DNA from: Prevotella sp.
GTDB taxonomy: Bacteria; Bacteroidota; Bacteroidia; Bacteroidales; Bacteroidaceae
Direction of reading: 5' to 3'
NCBI GenBank assembly: GCA_017428805.1
Contig: JAFRQC010000033.1
Location: 1 to 8,504 of the forward strand
DNA length: 8,504 nucleotides
Positions within the stretch are counted from its first letter, which is position 1; the number at the start of each line of letters is the position of its first letter. Both the position numbers and the translations under genes were made by a program. This document shows positions 5,711-8,504 of this stretch, one piece after another. The notes under the pieces were generated by a model. The model worked only from the letters and a program-made list of their open reading frames with translations. It ran no database searches and was not told the origin of the DNA.

Positions 5711-6356
5711 CTACATCAGTCGGTGTAAACTCCTCACTACGCTGAAGAACAAACTTACGGGCTTCATCGATGGTGTAGACCTCTTCAAGACGTGCCTTAT
5801 TGGTCGTGCCTGAATAGTCGAGCAGATGAATCTCGTAGTCACTGGTGATCGAGAAATACTGGATATATTTCTCAGGATCTATAGACGTATCATCCTCGTC
5901 TTCAATGGCATAGAGACAGAGTTTGTCGACGGGAATATATTCATCATCGAGACTGTAGAGCCAGAGCGAATACTGATGCTCCTGCTCATCTGCAGCCAAC
6001 AGGAGCAGACGGGCACCAATGGTCTCAGGCAGCGTGATGGCTTTGGGCGAGCGCCCCTCAAAGTTCAGATACGACACAATCTCTTGGGGCACAGGCTTGA
6101 AACCAGATAGGAAGTTCACATAATCCTCCGTATAGCTGACTGGCAGCGACTGGATATCGAGACTGTCGTAGAACATCTTCAGGGGATTATCCGAATCCTC
6201 CAGATTGATGCCCTGCAGAGCCAGCTTCTCCCTGATCTCGAGCGACTTCACGCTGTCGAGTTTATGAGCCAGCTCCTCAGGCGACATCTTATGGCTGCCC
6301 CCACAAGCACATAGCAGCAGGGCTACAACCAATCCTCCTAACCATTTGTATTTCAT
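5688..6356 (-). CDS. Lipoprotein of unknown function
   Basis: This 222-residue protein starts with a typical lipoprotein signal: MKYKW, a hydrophobic core, then the lipobox L-C-A-C with Cys18 as the lipidated residue, followed by GGSHKMSPEE. The residues after the cysteine are not the acidic or K-acidic stretch linked to surface export in Bacteroidetes, so a periplasm-facing location is more likely; that is inference. The mature part (19-222) is mixed helix and strand, acidic, with no further cysteine-rich or catalytic motif that I recognise. An upstream in-frame start at 6386 would bury the signal peptide behind ten charged residues and run into the preceding gene, so the ATG at 6354-6356 is preferred. 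It lies 4 nt after the stop of the GHL10 gene, implying co-transcription. Its 3' end overlaps the convergent acidic gene. Confidence 0.88.
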   Translation of the reverse strand: MKYKWLGGLVVALLLCACGGSHKMSPEELAHKLDSVKSLEIREKLALQGINLEDSDNPLKMFYDSLDIQSLPVSYTEDYVNFLSGFKPVPQEIVSYLNFEGRSPKAITLPETIGARLLLLAADEQEHQYSLWLYSLDDEYIPVDKLCLYAIEDEDDTSIDPEKYIQYFSITSDYEIHLLDYSGTTNKARLEEVYTIDEARKFVLQRSEEFTPTDVVNPSAMY

Positions 6357-6360
6357 CTTC

Positions 6361-7845
6361 TTACAGTTTGACTTTCTTCTTGACAACCTTACTTTCGTTC
6401 TGCATACGATCGAGAGCAGTCACCACATATACCCACTTCTTCTTACCGTCTACATAAGGCAGTTTGTAGAAGGGCTGTGTGGTGATGGCGCAGATCTTCG
6501 AGGGATCGTTGGTGTTGATCTTCTCCTTGGCATCGAAACAATAGACCACATACTTCACAGCCTGATCGTCCCAGCTGTTTCCCTTCGGAGCCGTCCAGAA
6601 GAGCACATATCCGTCAGAGGTCCAAATAGGCTTCACTTTATGAACCTTGCCTGGTGCCTTGTCGTCGATGAAAGGCATCGCAGGCTGAAGGGCAGGATAA
6701 CGCCAATAGGTCTGACGCAGAGAGGTACCATAATTGCCTACATTGTCGACAACAGCTTTCGCATACCAGAGGACTGATCCTTGAACGTTTGGCAACTGAC
6801 GGTGCAAAGCCATCTTCGCGGCGAGCTGATGGGTGTTGGGATTCTTCGGATCAGCATGCTTCACTGTACGCTCCACATCCTCACCGATCACCAGCGGACG
6901 GGCTCCAGCATATTGGTTCCACCAGCGGATCAGCGTGTCGTAATCAGCTGCTTTGTTACCAATCTCCCAATAGATCTGAGGCACGCAGTAGTCGAGCCAG
7001 CCATTGTTCACCCACAAGAGGATATCGGCATAGAGGTCGTCGTAGTTCTGCAGACCATTGGTGTTACTGCCAATCTCTGAAGAGCGCTTATTGCGATAGA
7101 TGCCAAAGGGTGAGATACCTACCTTCACCCAGGGCTTAGCGGCATGAACAGTCTTATAGAACTGCTCTACAAAGAGGTTCACATTATAACGGCGCCAGTC
7201 CTTCTGGTTCTTCAGACCGTTGGAGTTGTCATAGAAGAGCTCATCGTCTGGGATACTCTCACCCTTCACTGGATAGGGATAGAAGTAGTCGTCCATGTGG
7301 ATGCCGTCGACATCGTAACGGGTCACGATATCCTTGGCCACCTCACAGATATAATCACGGTTCTCAGCTATACCTGGGTTCAGGATAAACAGCTCGTCGT
7401 AGGCAAAGCAGTTCATCGGCTTGCGCACACTGATATGATTGGGTGCCAGCATCTTCGTTCCCTTGGTCTTGGCGCGATAGGGATTAATCCAGGCGTGCAG
7501 CTCCATCCCACGTTTATGACACTCGTCGATCATCCACTTCAGGGGATCCCAATAAGGGCTGGGGGCTTTACCCTGCTGACCTGTCAGGAATCGGCTCCAG
7601 GGTTCGAGCTTGCTCTCATAGAGAGCATCACACTCAGGACGCACCTGGAAGATGATCACATTCACACCGTCCTTCTGCAACTCGTTGAGCTGATAGGTCA
7701 GCGTCTGCTGCATCTTCTCCGTTCCCATACCCTGGAACTGGCCGTTAACACACTGGATCCACGCACCGCGCATCTCCCTTTTCTGGGCACCTGCTGTCAT
7801 CGTGAGCAACAGCGCCATCGCTAAAAACAGTATTTTCTTCATCAT
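6361..7845 (-). CDS. Secreted GHL10/DUF187 family glycoside-hydrolase-like protein (DigH/YngK-like)
   Basis: This 494-residue protein belongs to the glycosyl hydrolase-like 10 (DUF187) family. A signal peptide (about 1-20, [20 protein letters not shown], cut before Gln21) exports it. The TIM-barrel part (about 23-385) shows REMRGAW (23-29), [11 protein letters not shown] (66-76), HAWINPYR (117-124), [15 protein letters not shown] (178-192, with the likely catalytic Asp185/Asp186 region), GISPFGIYR (243-251) and YCVPQIYWE (286-294). A C-terminal beta-rich, Fn3-like domain spans about 400-494. The E. coli relative DigH cleaves peptidoglycan glycan strands stripped of stem peptides, so a cell-wall role is plausible; the substrate here is inferred. 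The metH stop overlaps the first of two adjacent ATGs (ATGATG; 7845 or 7842), either of which could serve. The lipoprotein gene follows after 4 nt. Confidence 0.9.
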   Translation of the reverse strand: MMKKILFLAMALLLTMTAGAQKREMRGAWIQCVNGQFQGMGTEKMQQTLTYQLNELQKDGVNVIIFQVRPECDALYESKLEPWSRFLTGQQGKAPSPYWDPLKWMIDECHKRGMELHAWINPYRAKTKGTKMLAPNHISVRKPMNCFAYDELFILNPGIAENRDYICEVAKDIVTRYDVDGIHMDDYFYPYPVKGESIPDDELFYDNSNGLKNQKDWRRYNVNLFVEQFYKTVHAAKPWVKVGISPFGIYRNKRSSEIGSNTNGLQNYDDLYADILLWVNNGWLDYCVPQIYWEIGNKAADYDTLIRWWNQYAGARPLVIGEDVERTVKHADPKNPNTHQLAAKMALHRQLPNVQGSVLWYAKAVVDNVGNYGTSLRQTYWRYPALQPAMPFIDDKAPGKVHKVKPIWTSDGYVLFWTAPKGNSWDDQAVKYVVYCFDAKEKINTNDPSKICAITTQPFYKLPYVDGKKKWVYVVTALDRMQNESKVVKKKVKL

Positions 7846-8504
7846 TCGAATAAGTTTTCTTTATGTTTCCTGGCTTCCTCGAGGGATACCAGTGTCTGTT
7901 GCTGATGCTGGTAGTCGTCACGCAGGTGCTGATATTTCTCTGCCAACTCCTGCTCCACCTGTTGCTCGTCATTCATCAGACGGGCTGCCACCAAAGCATT
8001 CTGCGAGGCATCTTTCAACCACACGACAGCGCCTTCATAGACGGGGGCTATCTTCAGAGCCACATGCAGTTCGCTGGTGGTGGCGCCTCCGATCATGATA
8101 GGGATATTCAGATGGGCTCTCTGCAGCTCCTTGGCCACATTGACCATTTCCTCAAGACTGGGGGTAATCAGACCGCTGAGGCCGATGATATCCACATGCT
8201 CTTCCTGAGCCTTACGGACAATCTGTTCGGCAGGCACCATCACGCCCATATCGATAATCTCGTAACCATTGCAGGCCATCACCACACCGACGATATTCTT
8301 GCCGATATCATGCACATCGCCCTTCACCGTTGCCAAGAGCACCTTACCAGCACTCTTGCTGCCTTCTGTCTTCTCGGCCTCGATAGCAGGTTGCAGGATA
8401 CCTACGGCTTGTTTCATCGTTCGGGCTGTCTTCACCACCTGAGGCAGGAACATCTTTCCTTCACCAAAGAGCACACCAACCTTGTTCATACCTGCCATCA
8501 ACGG
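7842..8504 (-). CDS. metH: MetH, cobalamin-dependent methionine synthase (C-terminal part; 5' end off the right edge)
   Basis: About 220 codons of the 3' end of methionine synthase, which moves a methyl group from 5-methyltetrahydrofolate through cobalamin to homocysteine. The visible part begins in the four-helix cap domain ([18 protein letters not shown]) and covers the Rossmann B12-binding domain. This includes GDVHDIG (the D-x-H-x2-G motif whose His replaces the lower ligand of cobalamin), GLSGLI and GGATTSELH. About 40 residues after the fold, in a Gln/Glu-rich helical stretch ending [14 protein letters not shown], the reading frame stops. The E. coli enzyme continues with a roughly 330-residue AdoMet-binding reactivation domain, which is absent here and not found downstream in another frame. 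The open frame runs through the window end, so no start is seen. The stop overlaps the GHL10 start as ATGA, indicating an operon. Confidence 0.95.
   Translation of the reverse strand, partial: PLMAGMNKVGVLFGEGKMFLPQVVKTARTMKQAVGILQPAIEAEKTEGSKSAGKVLLATVKGDVHDIGKNIVGVVMACNGYEIIDMGVMVPAEQIVRKAQEEHVDIIGLSGLITPSLEEMVNVAKELQRAHLNIPIMIGGATTSELHVALKIAPVYEGAVVWLKDASQNALVAARLMNDEQQVEQELAEKYQHLRDDYQHQQQTLVSLEEARKHKENLFE

Noticed and set aside
6357..6386. A longer lipoprotein start giving ten extra N-terminal residues
   Set aside because: The extension is charged ([10 protein letters not shown]), overlaps the end of the GHL10 gene and would sit in front of a perfect lipoprotein signal peptide that starts with MKYKW.
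7144..7824. A 226-residue plus-strand open frame opposite the GHL10 gene
   Set aside because: It is a shadow of the GHL10 coding strand, whose motifs and signal peptide are unmistakable; the antisense translation has no family features.
7842..7962. A frameshift or premature stop in metH
   Set aside because: Sequence after the stop, in all frames, gives the GHL10 signal peptide and no AdoMet-domain residues, and the ATGA junction is a clean operon overlap.
1..8504. A novel defence, mobile or CRISPR system
   Set aside because: Every gene-sized frame is accounted for by the rnf operon, metH, the GHL10 protein, a lipoprotein and one acidic protein. There are no transposase, integrase, repeat-spacer or toxin-antitoxin features.

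Overview
The window looks like a chromosomal stretch from a member of the Bacteroidales, most likely a Prevotella-type (Prevotellaceae) gut or oral anaerobe. The evidence is the gene order rseC-rnfB-rnfC-rnfD-rnfG-rnfE-rnfA (gammaproteobacteria use rnfA-B-C-D-G-E), a textbook Bacteroidetes promoter (TTTG, 20-nt gap, TAnnTTTG) in front of the one plus-strand gene, A-rich leaders mostly without Shine-Dalgarno sequences, and the style of the secreted proteins. The genus is inferred, not proven.

Layout. Positions 1-5142, minus strand: a seven-gene cluster for the Rnf complex, a membrane-bound ferredoxin:NAD+ oxidoreductase that pumps Na+ or H+. In transcription order it runs rseC, rnfB, rnfC, rnfD, rnfG, rnfE and the first quarter of rnfA, which leaves the window at base 1. 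Junctions are tight (a 4-nt overlap or gaps of 3, 3, 5, 36 and 36 nt), so this is almost certainly one operon. The rnfC-rnfD gap holds a perfect 16-bp tandem duplication. Positions 5143-5269 are an AT-rich divergent promoter region. Positions 5270-5710, plus strand: a strongly acidic hypothetical protein with its own promoter. Positions 5688-8504, minus strand: a second tight gene string, entering from the right edge with the 3' end of metH (cobalamin-dependent methionine synthase), then a secreted GHL10/DUF187 family glycoside-hydrolase-like protein, then a small lipoprotein. The last gene converges on the acidic gene and overlaps its 3' end by 23 bp.

How the genes work together. RnfB and RnfC carry the iron-sulfur clusters and the NADH/FMN site. 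RnfD and RnfG carry the candidate covalent FMN threonines. RnfA and RnfE are the paired membrane subunits, each with the conserved cysteine near residue 25. RseC has a Cys-rich N-terminus and two membrane helices and is probably an accessory or redox partner. No apbE flavin transferase, needed to attach FMN to RnfD and RnfG, lies in the window. The metH, GHL10 and lipoprotein genes share an operon by spacing, but no functional link between methionine synthesis and the two envelope proteins is evident.

Coding density is very high and no stretch over 300 bases lacks a gene. I saw no tRNA, rRNA, CRISPR array, insertion sequence, convincing rho-independent terminator or riboswitch. The window is mostly conserved core metabolism. 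The points worth a second look are small: the tandem repeat, the ending of MetH, the start and promoter geometry of rseC, the RnfG motif variant and the uncharacterised acidic protein and lipoprotein.
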